A stretch of DNA of 40,469 nucleotides, from contig CAYYNP010000054.1 in NCBI GenBank assembly GCA_964472545.1, positions 1 through 40,469 of the forward strand. Direction: 5' to 3'. Made by a program: the position numbers and the translations under genes. The notes below the pieces were generated by a model that worked only from the letters and a program-made list of their open reading frames with translations, did not search any database and was not told the DNA's origin. This stretch comes from CAYYNP01 sp964472545 (GTDB lineage: Bacteria > Planctomycetota > Planctomycetia > Pirellulales > Thermoguttaceae). Positions 25,514 through 34,169 of this stretch are shown in pieces (position 1 is the stretch's first letter; every line of letters begins with the position of its first letter).

Positions 25514-26524
25514 CTATTTCGTGCCGAGCGGCTTGAGCAAGCGGACTACGCGATTTCCCAACGCATCCCCGATAAGAAAATAGCTCTCGGCGTTGGCGTA
25601 CCAGTGGTGTCCGTGCCCCGTACAAGGCGACAGGGCCGGATCGCGTGCGAAGTCGTGGGTGAAGACGAAGGCGGCGTTTTCGATTCGCCCGGTGCCCTGC
25701 TGTTGGGCCTTCCGAAAGGCTGCCATGTTGCCGGTGGCCTGGGGGCCGCCGTTGCCGAGTTCGCCGATGATCGCCGGCAGATTCGGCACGCGAAGCTCTT
25801 TGCGGACGTCATTCACCAAGTTGACCAGGTTGTCGGCGTACTCCGGAATCGCGTCAGGGGTACACATGTCGTTCCAGCCCTGCATCCAGACGAAGGCCGC
25901 GAGTTCGTAGTCGTGTGTCTTCCGATTTGGGAAGAGGCTTTCGATATCGCCGAGTGCCTGGCGAATCTCGGCAATCATTTGTGTGTAGTAGGGTCCGACC
26001 TCTCCGCCGGAACTGGGCGGCCGGAAGTCGCGGTAGAGGCTTTTGCCGCCCCAAGCCGTTTTGATCAGCAGCACCGGCTCGTCGAAATGGTCGCCGACGA
26101 CGTGGCCGAACTGAAGCTCCAGTCCTATGTGACTATCGCCGCCCTTGCCCGACTCGACGTCTTCTCGGCTGACGTAGCCCGTAAAGCCGACGGTCAGGTT
26201 GCCCTTGGTCACGCCGTCGCGGACTTTGTACCAGACCTTGACGTCGTCGCGGACCGTCCAGCGGCCGTCGGCGTCTTTGAGATGCTCCATGCGGGCGGCG
26301 CTCTTGGAGTGGGTCATCGACCAGACCAGGTTGCCCTTGCCGCCGTTGTAGTACTTGGGATGGTCCATGGCGACCACGCCCTGGCCTTCCATGTTGGATT
26401 GGCCGGCCAGTAGAAACACCTTGATCGGTTTGGGCGGGGCGGCATCTTCGGCCGCCGCAAGGGGCGTCGCGCACGCGACTGCAAGAACCGCCGTTGCCAG
26501 TTTCGTCGTCGGTCGGATTGCCAT
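25514..26524 (-). CDS. Secreted SGNH-type carbohydrate (acetyl)esterase, SASA domain
   Basis: The 336-residue protein has a signal peptide (ending near Ala-Ala-Ala-Glu, residue 25). The first SGNH block carries the catalytic serine in FLLAGQSNMEGQG (Ser43), then a Trp-Gly-Gly-Lys-Ser segment, and the third block is WMQGWND. A His-rich GHGHHWYANAESYF near the C-terminus probably supplies the catalytic histidine. The family (sialate O-acetylesterase-like, CE6-related) removes acetyl groups from sugars or xylan. The exact substrate cannot be read from sequence. GGAAG lies seven bases upstream of ATG. The gene is 58 bases downstream of the acetyltransferase gene and may share its transcript. Confidence 0.9.
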   Translation of the reverse strand: MAIRPTTKLATAVLAVACATPLAAAEDAAPPKPIKVFLLAGQSNMEGQGVVAMDHPKYYNGGKGNLVWSMTHSKSAARMEHLKDADGRWTVRDDVKVWYKVRDGVTKGNLTVGFTGYVSREDVESGKGGDSHIGLELQFGHVVGDHFDEPVLLIKTAWGGKSLYRDFRPPSSGGEVGPYYTQMIAEIRQALGDIESLFPNRKTHDYELAAFVWMQGWNDMCTPDAIPEYADNLVNLVNDVRKELRVPNLPAIIGELGNGGPQATGNMAAFRKAQQQGTGRIENAAFVFTHDFARDPALSPCTGHGHHWYANAESYFLIGDALGNRVVRLLKPLGTK

Positions 26525-26582
26525 GACGTCTTCCTCTTGGTGTGTTTGCGTGTTGGTGTGTTCTAGCGGCAGGATCGGGGCT

Positions 26583-27104
26583 TCAGCCAGTTCCCTCGCC
26601 CATCACCTGCTGAATCGTCTGCTTGTCGTACACCTCGAACCCGGCTTTCAGATAGACCGGCAACGCAGCGGCGTGGTCGAGTTCACAGGTGTGGACCCAG
26701 ACGCGGCGCGGCCGGTAGGACCAGGCCCGGGCGACGGCCCAGCGGAGGAAGTAGCCGCCGAGGCCTTGGCCGAGGAACTCGGGCACGAGGCCGAAGTAGC
26801 CCAGTTCCACTTCGCCCTCGACACGGCGATCCAATTCGACATATCCGGCCGGCACGCCCGCGGCATAGAGCACGTGGACTTCGACCCGCTCGTCGTGGAT
26901 GACTTGGCCCAGTTGTTCATCTGAGAGGAGTTTGCGGTCGATCCAGTTCCAGTCGTTCCCCACGGCGTCGTAGAGAAAGCGATAGAAGGCGATCGTCGGC
27001 CGGACGGCGTGGACGATCTGAGTCTGTGGCGGCGGCGAGGGCACTTCTTGCCCGGGCGGCGAGAGCATCTCGAGGTAGGTGACTTCGACGGGGGGGTGCT
27101 TCAT
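26583..27104 (-). CDS. GNAT-family N-acetyltransferase
   Basis: The 173-residue protein shows the GNAT fold. Motif A is in the segment with GLVPEFLGQGLGGYFLRWAV (Q-x-x-G-x-G/A acetyl-CoA loop, near residues 105-124). It is preceded by GYVELDRRVEGEVELGYF and followed by VWVHTCELDHAAALPVYLKA and GFEVYDKQ, the usual strand 6 and 7 region. The substrate is unknown. Its ATG overlaps the stop of the upstream HEAT-repeat gene by four bases (ATGA), so translation is probably coupled. That pairing suggests, without proving, a shared process. Confidence 0.9.
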   Translation of the reverse strand: MKHPPVEVTYLEMLSPPGQEVPSPPPQTQIVHAVRPTIAFYRFLYDAVGNDWNWIDRKLLSDEQLGQVIHDERVEVHVLYAAGVPAGYVELDRRVEGEVELGYFGLVPEFLGQGLGGYFLRWAVARAWSYRPRRVWVHTCELDHAAALPVYLKAGFEVYDKQTIQQVMGEGTG

Positions 27105-28537
27105 CGCGGGCTTCGCGTTGTGGCCGACGGTTGGGGGGCGGGGCCAAGTTTCTTCAGTTGATCGGCTATCTTGCCCTGCAACTTCTCATCGGACGTGTTC
27201 TTGGCGGCTGCTTCGAGCAGCCGGCGGACCATCTCCTTGTCGGTCTGCGACCCAAGGCACCGTTCCACTTCCCGGGGGATGCTGCTGTAGCTGTCGGTGA
27301 GCATGGGGATCAGGGCCTTGACGACGGGTTCGCCCTTGCGGCTGGCCAAGGCGTACACGGCCATGCGCCGCAGGCTGCTGTCCTGCTTCTCTTTCAGCAG
27401 CGGCGAAACGGCCTTGAGCAGTCTTGCGTCGGCGTCTTCGCCGGGCGAAGGGAGGCTGCGGAGCCGGCTGAGTGCCTGATACCTGAGGTTGCGGTCGGTG
27501 CTGGCGACCTGGGAAAGCAGGAAGTCCCAGGCCGGCTCGTGCTTGAAGGTCGTCAACAGCGGCGAACAGACCTGCAGCCGCAGCGAATTGTTGTCGCCTT
27601 CGAGGATGTCGACCAGCAGTTGTTTGACTTCCGGCTTGCGCGATTCGTCGCGGCAGTTGGCGGCGTAGTTGATCGCCTGCACGACGATCTCGCTGCGGTC
27701 GGACTTTAGCGCGTCGAGCAATAGCGGCGGAAACTTGCCGGCCGTGGCACCCATTCCGACCGAGCGGGTGACCAACACGGCCAGTTGCGGATCCGGGTTG
27801 TCCAACCACGGCCGCAGCGGCTCCGTGTATTCGTCCTTCCCCGCCCGGGCCGCGGCGCCGATCGCGCCCATCAGGATCTGCTGCTTCCCGCCGGCCGGCA
27901 GGCCTCGCTTCAGTGTGGCGTCGGCACGCCGGACGAGTTCTCGCAGCCGGTCGGCGTCGGAGATTCCCGCGGCGTAGACCGCGAAGGCAGCCACGTAGCG
28001 GCTGCGATCAGCACTGAGTTCGCGGCTGAAGATCCGCAGTATCCGACGCGCTCGCCAACTCACCTCGGCGTCGGTGTGCCGGGTGGCCCGAACCAGTGCC
28101 GGCTCGATGCCGCGTCCCAGCTTGTAGAGCCGTTCGAAGGCCGTTTCGCGCAGCCGATAGGTCTCGTGGCCGAGCTGCGCGATCAGTTCGTCGACGGTCT
28201 CGGCCGACAGCCCCACCTTGTTTGGCTTGGCCGTTTCCGGCAGCAAGTGATCCATCACCGCCGAGAGCCCTTCGAGTCCTCGGCGGTGCAGGCCGTCGGG
28301 CTTGAAACGCTCCTTCTGCGACACCATATCGGAGAGGATCGAGAGGATCTCGGCGTCGGCCTCCTGCGCCGAGGCGACCCCTTGCGGCGCCAGCGCTAGG
28401 GCTGCAACTGCGGCAAGTAGGGTTAGCCGCCGTCCGCCGGCGCAATTCTGCCGTGCCCGCGTTCGCCCGAACGCGGGAGGCTCCGCACTCGGGCGAGTGC
28501 GGCGACCCATTCTCCAGCAGAACCTCACAGCGTACAT
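27101..28537 (-). CDS. Exported HEAT-repeat protein (copy 1)
   Basis: This alpha-helical repeat protein consists of HEAT-like pairs, such as DAEVSWRARRILRIFSREL, DADRLRELVRRADATLKRG and SSLRRMAVYALASRKGEPVV. A signal peptide (RRLTLLAAVAALALAPQGVASA) points to export. It is a clear paralogue of the next gene over its whole length. No enzymatic motif is seen, so a scaffold role is likely. The start is uncertain. ATG 28537 and ATG 28510 both precede a double palindrome (28456-28502), so the residues before the signal peptide (RTRPSAEPPAFGRTRARQN) are encoded by repeat DNA. No standard start lies between the repeat and the signal peptide. It overlaps the GNAT gene by four bases. Confidence 0.85.
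   Translation of the reverse strand: MYAVRFCWRMGRRTRPSAEPPAFGRTRARQNCAGGRRLTLLAAVAALALAPQGVASAQEADAEILSILSDMVSQKERFKPDGLHRRGLEGLSAVMDHLLPETAKPNKVGLSAETVDELIAQLGHETYRLRETAFERLYKLGRGIEPALVRATRHTDAEVSWRARRILRIFSRELSADRSRYVAAFAVYAAGISDADRLRELVRRADATLKRGLPAGGKQQILMGAIGAAARAGKDEYTEPLRPWLDNPDPQLAVLVTRSVGMGATAGKFPPLLLDALKSDRSEIVVQAINYAANCRDESRKPEVKQLLVDILEGDNNSLRLQVCSPLLTTFKHEPAWDFLLSQVASTDRNLRYQALSRLRSLPSPGEDADARLLKAVSPLLKEKQDSSLRRMAVYALASRKGEPVVKALIPMLTDSYSSIPREVERCLGSQTDKEMVRRLLEAAAKNTSDEKLQGKIADQLKKLGPAPQPSATTRSPR
28456..28502. repeat. Double palindrome at the HEAT gene start
   Basis: Two perfect hairpins lie side by side. CCCGCGTTCG/CGAACGCGGG occupies 28456-28477 with a two-base loop, and CCGCACTCG/CGAGTGCGG occupies 28483-28502 with a two-base loop. 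The arrangement is typical of REP-like dispersed elements. It falls inside the apparent 5' end of the HEAT-repeat reading frame. Confidence 0.75.
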
Positions 28538-28589
28538 TTCGGTCCCCGACGAATCGGCGATTGGCGACAGACGCGTAACCCCTTACAGC

Positions 28590-29936
28590 TTACCCTTCTT
28601 GGCCGAGTTGTTCCAGCGCGTAGGCGGCTTTCTTGCGAAGGTCTTCGTCGTCGCCGCCGGCGGCCGCCTCGACCAACAGGCGGCGGAGCATCGCTTTGTC
28701 CTTCTGGTGGCCCAGCTTGATGCGGACCTCGCCGGCGATTCCGTTGTTCGGGTCGTTCAGCAGGGGAATCAGCCGCCGGACGACCTCCTCGCCGGAGTAG
28801 ATCGACAGGGCGTGGACTGCCGACCGGCGCACCCGGTGGTCGGGCGACTGAAGCAGCCTTCCCAACGCGAGCAGCAGCTTCTCATCGGCCGGTTTGCCCA
28901 GATTTCCCGCGTCGCCGATCCACTCGAAGGCCTGCCTTTGGCAGTCGGGATCGTCGCTGTCGAGTTGCGTCAAGACGTAGTCGATCGCCGGGCCGTAACC
29001 GAACGTCTGCATCAAATGGAAACTGGCCCGAAAACGCAGCGGCCGATTCTCGTCCTCGAACACGGCAATCAGCAGACGCCGCACGTCGGGCTTGTGGGGG
29101 CCCTCGCCGCAGGCCGCTGCCCAGGGGATCGCCGCCAGCGCGACCTCGTCGCGCGGCGACCGCAAGGCGTCCAATAGCAATGCCGGGCAGTCGCGGCCGG
29201 CGGCAGCACGCCCTACGGCGTCGGCCACCATCGTCGCCACGCCCAACTGCTCATGAGCGAGCAGTTTGCGAAAATCGCCGAGGTGCTCCTTCCGCCCGGA
29301 TCGCACCACCGCTGCAATACAGGCCGCGATGATCTGCCGGCGGGCGCCGTCGGGCGGTTCGGTGTGCAACGCGGTTTGCGTACGGCGGACCAACTCTCTC
29401 AGACGCTCGTCGTCGTCGATACCCTGCGCGTAGGACGTGAAGCCGGCGACGTAGCGGGACTTGTCCTCCTTGAGTTCGGTCTCCCATTTCCGCAGGATCT
29501 GCCGTGCCCGCCAACTGATCTCGGCGTCGGGGCTCTTGGCCGCCTCGATCAACGGGGTCCAGACCACGGCGCCCATCTCCAGCAGTTCTTCATGCGCCGC
29601 TTGCCGCCGTTGGTAGTCGTCGTCCCCAAGGCGGCGGATAATCTCGGCGAGCGCCTCGGCCGAGATATTGCTGCGATGGGTTCGGGCCGTGTCGGGCAAG
29701 AGCCGATCCAACACGGCGACCAGTCCAGAGTGTCCCGTGCCGTGCAGTTCGTCGGCGAAGAACTGCCGCTTTTGCGACGCCATCGCCGCCATCACGGCGT
29801 CGATCTTGGCGACCGACGGCGGTTGCTCGACGTCCGACTCGCTCGGCGCACCGTGAGCCCGACCGGCCGGCGTTGAACAAATCGCCACGGCCAATGCGGC
29901 GAGTGTCGGAACGAGTGTCTTTCGAGACAGCAGCAT
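28590..29936 (-). CDS. Exported HEAT-repeat protein (copy 2)
   Basis: The 448-residue paralogue of the downstream HEAT gene has a signal peptide (MLLSRKTLVPTLAALAVAIC) and then HEAT-like helix pairs. The best shared blocks are AEISWRARQILRKWETEL, DDERLRELVRRTQTAL and HRVRRSAVHALSIYSGEEVV. The two share the same order of blocks and nearly the same length, so they arose by tandem duplication with strong divergence. No catalytic residues are evident. ATG 29936 is chosen because GAGG lies six bases upstream. ATG 29954 has no such site. It leads a minus-strand run (HEAT, HEAT, GNAT, esterase), with 52 bases to the next start. Confidence 0.88.
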   Translation of the reverse strand: MLLSRKTLVPTLAALAVAICSTPAGRAHGAPSESDVEQPPSVAKIDAVMAAMASQKRQFFADELHGTGHSGLVAVLDRLLPDTARTHRSNISAEALAEIIRRLGDDDYQRRQAAHEELLEMGAVVWTPLIEAAKSPDAEISWRARQILRKWETELKEDKSRYVAGFTSYAQGIDDDERLRELVRRTQTALHTEPPDGARRQIIAACIAAVVRSGRKEHLGDFRKLLAHEQLGVATMVADAVGRAAAGRDCPALLLDALRSPRDEVALAAIPWAAACGEGPHKPDVRRLLIAVFEDENRPLRFRASFHLMQTFGYGPAIDYVLTQLDSDDPDCQRQAFEWIGDAGNLGKPADEKLLLALGRLLQSPDHRVRRSAVHALSIYSGEEVVRRLIPLLNDPNNGIAGEVRIKLGHQKDKAMLRRLLVEAAAGGDDEDLRKKAAYALEQLGQEG

Positions 29937-30061
29937 GGAAATCCTCGGAAGCATCCCCAGTGTGACTATCCCATTTTATGCGTGGGGATGCAAGAGGCAC
30001 CGTAGAATGCGTAGAGGAAGCCGCCACGGTAGGGTGCATTGCCTGTTCCGTTTGGCCGCCG

Positions 30062-30112
30062 CCGGTACGGCGGCGTATCGTAGTGGACTCCTCGACTACG
30101 CCGCCGTGCCGG
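30062..30112. repeat. Palindromic element downstream of the M56-LRR gene
   Basis: Sixteen-base arms (30062-30077 and 30097-30112) built on ACGGCGGCGTA pair with one mismatch, around a 19-base loop that itself contains GTAGT/ACTAC. There is no adjacent T-run, so it looks more like a REP-type repeat than a terminator. Confidence 0.55.
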
Positions 30113-30154
30113 GGGCGGCTAAACAAGATGGGGCCGTCAACCGTGGTGAACCCC

Positions 30155-32350
30155 TCAATCGCCCGGGGGCTTCTCCGCTTCGGCGAGGCCGATCTCGCGG
30201 ATGCCGATCTCGTGGGCGGAAATCGCCCCGCGCTCGACTGCCAGCGTGGCGAAGAAGACGTCGTCGAGTTTCTCGGCCTCGACCGTCCAGTGCATCTCGA
30301 GCAGGTAGCGGCGTCGATTCCGCGTGCGGTCTCTCTCCGAGGGCGGCAGCGGTTCGAGTTTCATACGCTCGAATCGTCCCCGCCTGGGCATCAGCAATCC
30401 GATGCTGAGCATGTCGTTGGCCGCCTCGAAATCGCCCTGTTCCATGCGGCGGATGAGTTCTTCGATCGTCGGCACCGGCGACGAGATCCAGTGCAGTCGT
30501 GGGAACTCGGCGAGATAGACGAGCCCCGCGTCGCTCACACCCGTGTCGTCCAGCGTGATGCTGCGGAGGTTCTTCAGGCCCTTCAGATGACGCAGCCCCC
30601 GATCGGTGACCCTCGTCTCGCTCAGATTCAGCGCCTCAAGGCGATCGAGTCCTGCGAGATACGAAAGCCCCGCGTCGTCGATCGCGTTGCGATTTAGGTC
30701 CACACGGCGCAGGTTCCGAAGGCCCTTCAGGTGGCGGAGATCTTCGCCGGCGAGGCGTGTCTTCCTCAACTCCAAAATCTCCAGACGGTCCATTCGGCTA
30801 ACGTGTACCAGCCCGGCCCCAGTGATGTCGGTCTCCTCCAGTATGAGGTGACGCAAATTACGGAGGTTGCTCAGATGACGAAGATCCTCGTTCGTGACGT
30901 TCGCCCCGCTGAAGTTCAGGATCTCGAGGTGAGCCAACTGGCCCATCAGGCGAAAATCCCCGGGCCGCAACTCGCGCCCCTGCAACTTCAGTTCGGTGAT
31001 CTGCCCTTGGGAATTCCGGACGTGTCGCGTGGGAGGCCGGTTGGCTGGCTGCGGCGGGGGCGGCTCTTCGCCCGGATTCTGGCAAGAGCGGGGAACGGGT
31101 TCGATCCGGGCGAGAAACTCCTTCAACGGTTCGGCTATCGCCGCCTGCGCGTCGGAAGGACTGACCAGCGTTTCATCGGGTTGGTCGGCCGGCGGGGGCG
31201 TCTCCTCGGCGGTGGCTTCGCTCGACGGCAGCGGGCTGCGCAGTCCGGCGGCCGCAAGCCCGCAGAGCAGGAGTACGACGACCACCGCGGTGCGGATGCC
31301 CGGTAGGCCCGCTGCGGCGGACTTGTGCGGACGGCGCAGCGTTTCAATCCTTCGCAGCAACGTCCTCCGTGTCGGCAATAGCGCTCGAGCCGGCCAGGCG
31401 ACGGCTCGGTCCTCCTGTTTCAGCGCCAAACCGGCCAGCGTTTTCAAGTACGACTGCCTGCCTCCGGCAACTGCTGCCGCAGCCCGATCGGCAGCCAATT
31501 CCTGTTCCAGGTGGAGTCGGCCGACGAGCCAATGGACCAGCGGATGGTAGAAGTGCAGCACCAGTCCGAGTTGGGCCCCAAGGCACGCCAGGAAGTCGTG
31601 ACGGCGAACGTGGGCCAACTCGTGGGCCAACACAACGCGACGCTCGGATTCCGTCCAGCCGTCCCATCCGCCAGGTAACAAGATCAGCGGGCGCCACCAG
31701 CCGAACGTGGCGGCCGAGGCCAGGTCGTCGGATTGGCGAATCTCGACGTCTCGGCGGCATCCCAACTCCCCGCGCAATCGGTCGGCCAGTTCCAACAGCG
31801 CGGCATCGCAAACCGGACGGCTGTGCAACCGATGCCTGCGGACTGCCCAAAGTCCCGCCGACAGCCAGAGGCACCCGATGCCCGCCCCGACAAGAAACAG
31901 CGAAGCCGCGATGCCCGGCCAACGCGACCGTTGTGCTGCCGGTGCAGGAGCGATTGTGGGCGGTATCGCGGCCGTCGTCTTGGGCCTACCGGGATCGACG
32001 GCGATTTGCTCCGTCGAAGGGGCGGCCGGCGGCTCTGCGATTTCGTTCGACGAAGACGCCCAAGCAGCGCTCTGTTCGGACCGGCTCGGCAAAGGTCCGG
32101 CGATCGCGACGGCAGTAGGCTCCACCGACGTGTCCGAACCACTCGGCAGCGCAGCGAGAACCGGCCACCGCGGCCAGGGGCTGAACGCCAGGGCCGAAAG
32201 GGCGCCGATCAGCAGCAGGCTCGTCGTGATCACCAACGGTCCGGTTGACGATCTCGCGCGGCGAAGCGTCAAGCAAGCCCCGGCAGCCACCGCCGCGATC
32301 AGCGTGACCTGCGCCGCGCACCAAAGCAGGCAGATTCCGATCTCGTTCAT
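30155..32350 (-). CDS. M56 (BlaR1/MecR1-type) membrane metallopeptidase fused to leucine-rich repeats
   Basis: The 731-residue protein has N-terminal membrane segments (about 3-25 and 37-56), a Pro/Ala-rich loop, another membrane segment (about 145-165) and the M56 zinc-peptidase domain. That domain has VVLAHELAHVRRHD (HExxH near residue 242) and LEQELAADRAA, the downstream zinc-ligand region. A further membrane segment lies near 350-370. Instead of a penicillin-binding sensor it carries about eight leucine-rich repeats (about 430-650; LEILNFSGANVTNEDLRHL, LRRVDLNRNAIDDAGLSYL). BlaR1 proteins sense a ligand and cleave a BlaI repressor. Here the input would be whatever the LRRs bind (inference). 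The ATG shares a base with the blaI-like stop (TGATG), with GGAGG seven bases upstream. Confidence 0.92.
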   Translation of the reverse strand: MNEIGICLLWCAAQVTLIAAVAAGACLTLRRARSSTGPLVITTSLLLIGALSALAFSPWPRWPVLAALPSGSDTSVEPTAVAIAGPLPSRSEQSAAWASSSNEIAEPPAAPSTEQIAVDPGRPKTTAAIPPTIAPAPAAQRSRWPGIAASLFLVGAGIGCLWLSAGLWAVRRHRLHSRPVCDAALLELADRLRGELGCRRDVEIRQSDDLASAATFGWWRPLILLPGGWDGWTESERRVVLAHELAHVRRHDFLACLGAQLGLVLHFYHPLVHWLVGRLHLEQELAADRAAAAVAGGRQSYLKTLAGLALKQEDRAVAWPARALLPTRRTLLRRIETLRRPHKSAAAGLPGIRTAVVVVLLLCGLAAAGLRSPLPSSEATAEETPPPADQPDETLVSPSDAQAAIAEPLKEFLARIEPVPRSCQNPGEEPPPPQPANRPPTRHVRNSQGQITELKLQGRELRPGDFRLMGQLAHLEILNFSGANVTNEDLRHLSNLRNLRHLILEETDITGAGLVHVSRMDRLEILELRKTRLAGEDLRHLKGLRNLRRVDLNRNAIDDAGLSYLAGLDRLEALNLSETRVTDRGLRHLKGLKNLRSITLDDTGVSDAGLVYLAEFPRLHWISSPVPTIEELIRRMEQGDFEAANDMLSIGLLMPRRGRFERMKLEPLPPSERDRTRNRRRYLLEMHWTVEAEKLDDVFFATLAVERGAISAHEIGIREIGLAEAEKPPGD

Positions 32351-32730
32351 CACGCGTCCTCCTGGAGAACCGATTGAAGTGCGTGCCGCTCTTTTGCGGT
32401 CAGCTTGCCGCGTTCGAGAAGACGTACCAGCAACTGCTCGCGCGAGCCGCCAAAGACCCTTTGCAACACGTCGCCCAGAAGCGAACCGGAGACTTCCTCG
32501 AACGAACGAGCCGGCCGATACGAAAACGGACGCTGCGAGTTGGTCTGCTCGAGGAAGCCCTTTTCGGAGAGAATCCGCACCAGCGTGGCGACGGTCGTAT
32601 AGGCCAACTCGCGTCCGGAGGCTTCCAACTGCTGCCGAGCCTCGGCCACGGTGGCCAAGCCTTGATCCCAGAAGACGTGCATCACCTCCAACTCGCGCTC
32701 GGTGAGTTCCTTGGCTCGCGGACGTGCCAT
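32350..32730 (-). CDS. BlaI/MecI-family transcriptional repressor
   Basis: The 126-residue winged-helix protein starts MARPRAKELTERELEVMHVF, with the family's LTxxELEVMxxxW opening. The recognition region is YTTVATLVRILSEKGFLEQT (T-T-V-x-T-x-L-x-R-L-x-x-K-G). A C-terminal helical dimerisation part includes SLLGDVLQRVFGGSREQLLV. BlaI-type proteins bind as dimers to operators next to their own promoter and are inactivated by cleavage by an M56 partner, which is the next gene. Length and gene order are those of the family. No clear TACA/TGTA dyad operator is visible, so the binding site remains undefined. Confidence 0.95.
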   Translation of the reverse strand: MARPRAKELTERELEVMHVFWDQGLATVAEARQQLEASGRELAYTTVATLVRILSEKGFLEQTNSQRPFSYRPARSFEEVSGSLLGDVLQRVFGGSREQLLVRLLERGKLTAKERHALQSVLQEDA

Positions 32731-32775
32731 ACCGCTTTCCCTTTGGTTTGGTTTTGTAGATTTGGTTATTTAGTT

Positions 32776-32803
32776 ATTGTACTGAGACGATCCGCCCGGT
32801 CAA
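32776..32803 (-). promoter_or_regulatory. Sigma70-like promoter of the BlaI / M56-LRR pair
   Basis: On the minus strand TTGACC (32798-32803) and TACAAT (32776-32781) are 16 bases apart, each five of six to consensus. The region downstream (32740-32776) is strikingly AT-rich for this genome. Transcription would begin near 32769, about 40 bases before the start codon. Confidence 0.65.
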
Positions 32804-32930
32804 GAGATAATCCGGAGAATCCGCGCGAAGAGATGGCTGACGGGTTCAACAGAACCCTCCGCACGAATGGCTGCTGGAGTGTCGGTTCTGTCGACCCGAA
32901 TTAACCAGAGCCACGCGGTGCCCATGCGGG

Positions 32931-34169
32931 TTATTTGCCGGGTTTCTCAACGCGATCGGTCTTGGCAATCACCGTCACGTTCCGCTCGGTGACGACGAAG
33001 CCGCGACGCCGGTCTTCATCGAGATCGTAGCCGATTTCTACCCCCGCGGGGATTTCCACCCCCTTGTCGATGATCGCGCGGCGGATCTTGGCATGGCGGC
33101 CGACGTTGACCTCGTCGAAGAGGATCGAGTCCTCGACCCGGGCGTAGCTGTTTACGCGCGTGTCCGGTCCGATGATCGAACGCTCGACTTGGCCGCCGGA
33201 AACGACGGAACCGAGGCAAACGATGCTGTCCAGCGCGTGTCCGCGGCGGGCTTCTGCCCCCTCTTCCGCAAAGACGAACTTCGGCGGCGGGTAGTTGGGG
33301 TGATAGGTGCGAATGGGCCAGTCGTGGTCGTACATGTTCAAGTCGGGATCGACCGACACCAGATCCATGTTGGCCTCGTAGTAGGCATCGAGCGTGCCAA
33401 CATCTCGCCAGTAGGAGTCGCTCTTGCGGTTTTCGTCGCGAAACGAATAGCCGAAGACCCGGTGCGTGTCGATCAGCGACGGGATGACGTCGCGGCCGAA
33501 ATCGTGGGTGCTGCCCGGGCGTGTGGCGTCGAGGCAGAGTTGCTCGTAGAGAAAGGGGGCGGCAAAGACGTAGATCCCCATCGAGGCCAGGGCATGCTTC
33601 GGATCGCCGGGGATCGGCTTCGGCTCTTCGGGCTTTTCTTCGAATCCGATCAGGCGGTACGACTCGTCGACTTGCATCACGCCAAAATGGTGGGCCGCCT
33701 CGGTGTTCACGCGCAATGCGCCGATCGTCAGGTCGGCGTTGTTGGCTTTGTGGAAATCGACCAGCTTCATGTAGTCCATCTTGTAGATGTGATCGCCGGC
33801 CAGAATGACGACGTACTTCGGCTCCTCCTTCTCGATCGTGTAGATGTTCTGGTAGACGGCGTCGGCGGTGCCTTGATACCAGTGCTCGTCGATGCGCTGT
33901 TGCGGGGGCACGACGTCGATGAACTCGCCCAATTCGCGGCAGAGGTATCCCTGCCATCCCAGGTTGATGTGCCGGTCGAGGCTCATCGCCTTGTACTGCG
34001 TCAACAAGAGACTCTTGCGCACACCGCTATTGAGGCAATTCGAGAGGGTGAAGTCGATGATGCGGTAGGCGCCGCCGAAGGGGACCGCGGGTTTCGCCCG
34101 ATCGCGGGTCAAAGGCTCCAGTCGAGAGCCTTTGCCGCCGGCCAGCACTACGGCCAGAACGTCTTGCAT
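32931..34169 (-). CDS. glgC: Glucose-1-phosphate adenylyltransferase
   Basis: This enzyme makes ADP-glucose from glucose-1-phosphate and ATP, the committed step of bacterial glycogen synthesis. The 412-residue protein has the nucleotide loop LAGGKGSRLEPLTRDRAKPA (residues 9-28), FTLSNCLNSG, YQGTADAVYQN, the catalytic VILAGDHIYKMDY and the sugar-binding FEEKPEEPKPI. A C-terminal left-handed beta-helix region follows (SIVCLGSVVSGGQVERSIIG, RRAIIDKGVEIPAG). Length matches the family. AAGGA lies six to seven bases upstream of ATG. No other glycogen gene is in the window. asnB lies 246 bases upstream in the same direction. Confidence 0.96.
   Translation of the reverse strand: MQDVLAVVLAGGKGSRLEPLTRDRAKPAVPFGGAYRIIDFTLSNCLNSGVRKSLLLTQYKAMSLDRHINLGWQGYLCRELGEFIDVVPPQQRIDEHWYQGTADAVYQNIYTIEKEEPKYVVILAGDHIYKMDYMKLVDFHKANNADLTIGALRVNTEAAHHFGVMQVDESYRLIGFEEKPEEPKPIPGDPKHALASMGIYVFAAPFLYEQLCLDATRPGSTHDFGRDVIPSLIDTHRVFGYSFRDENRKSDSYWRDVGTLDAYYEANMDLVSVDPDLNMYDHDWPIRTYHPNYPPPKFVFAEEGAEARRGHALDSIVCLGSVVSGGQVERSIIGPDTRVNSYARVEDSILFDEVNVGRHAKIRRAIIDKGVEIPAGVEIGYDLDEDRRRGFVVTERNVTVIAKTDRVEKPGK

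Noticed and set aside
25403..26413. A 336-codon + strand frame antisense to the esterase
   Set aside because: The minus strand shows a signal peptide and SGNH catalytic blocks. The + strand frame has none.
32731..32775. A BlaI-type TACA/TGTA dyad operator next to the promoter
   Set aside because: TACA occurs twice in the same orientation, but no inverted TACA/TGTA arrangement with suitable spacing is visible.
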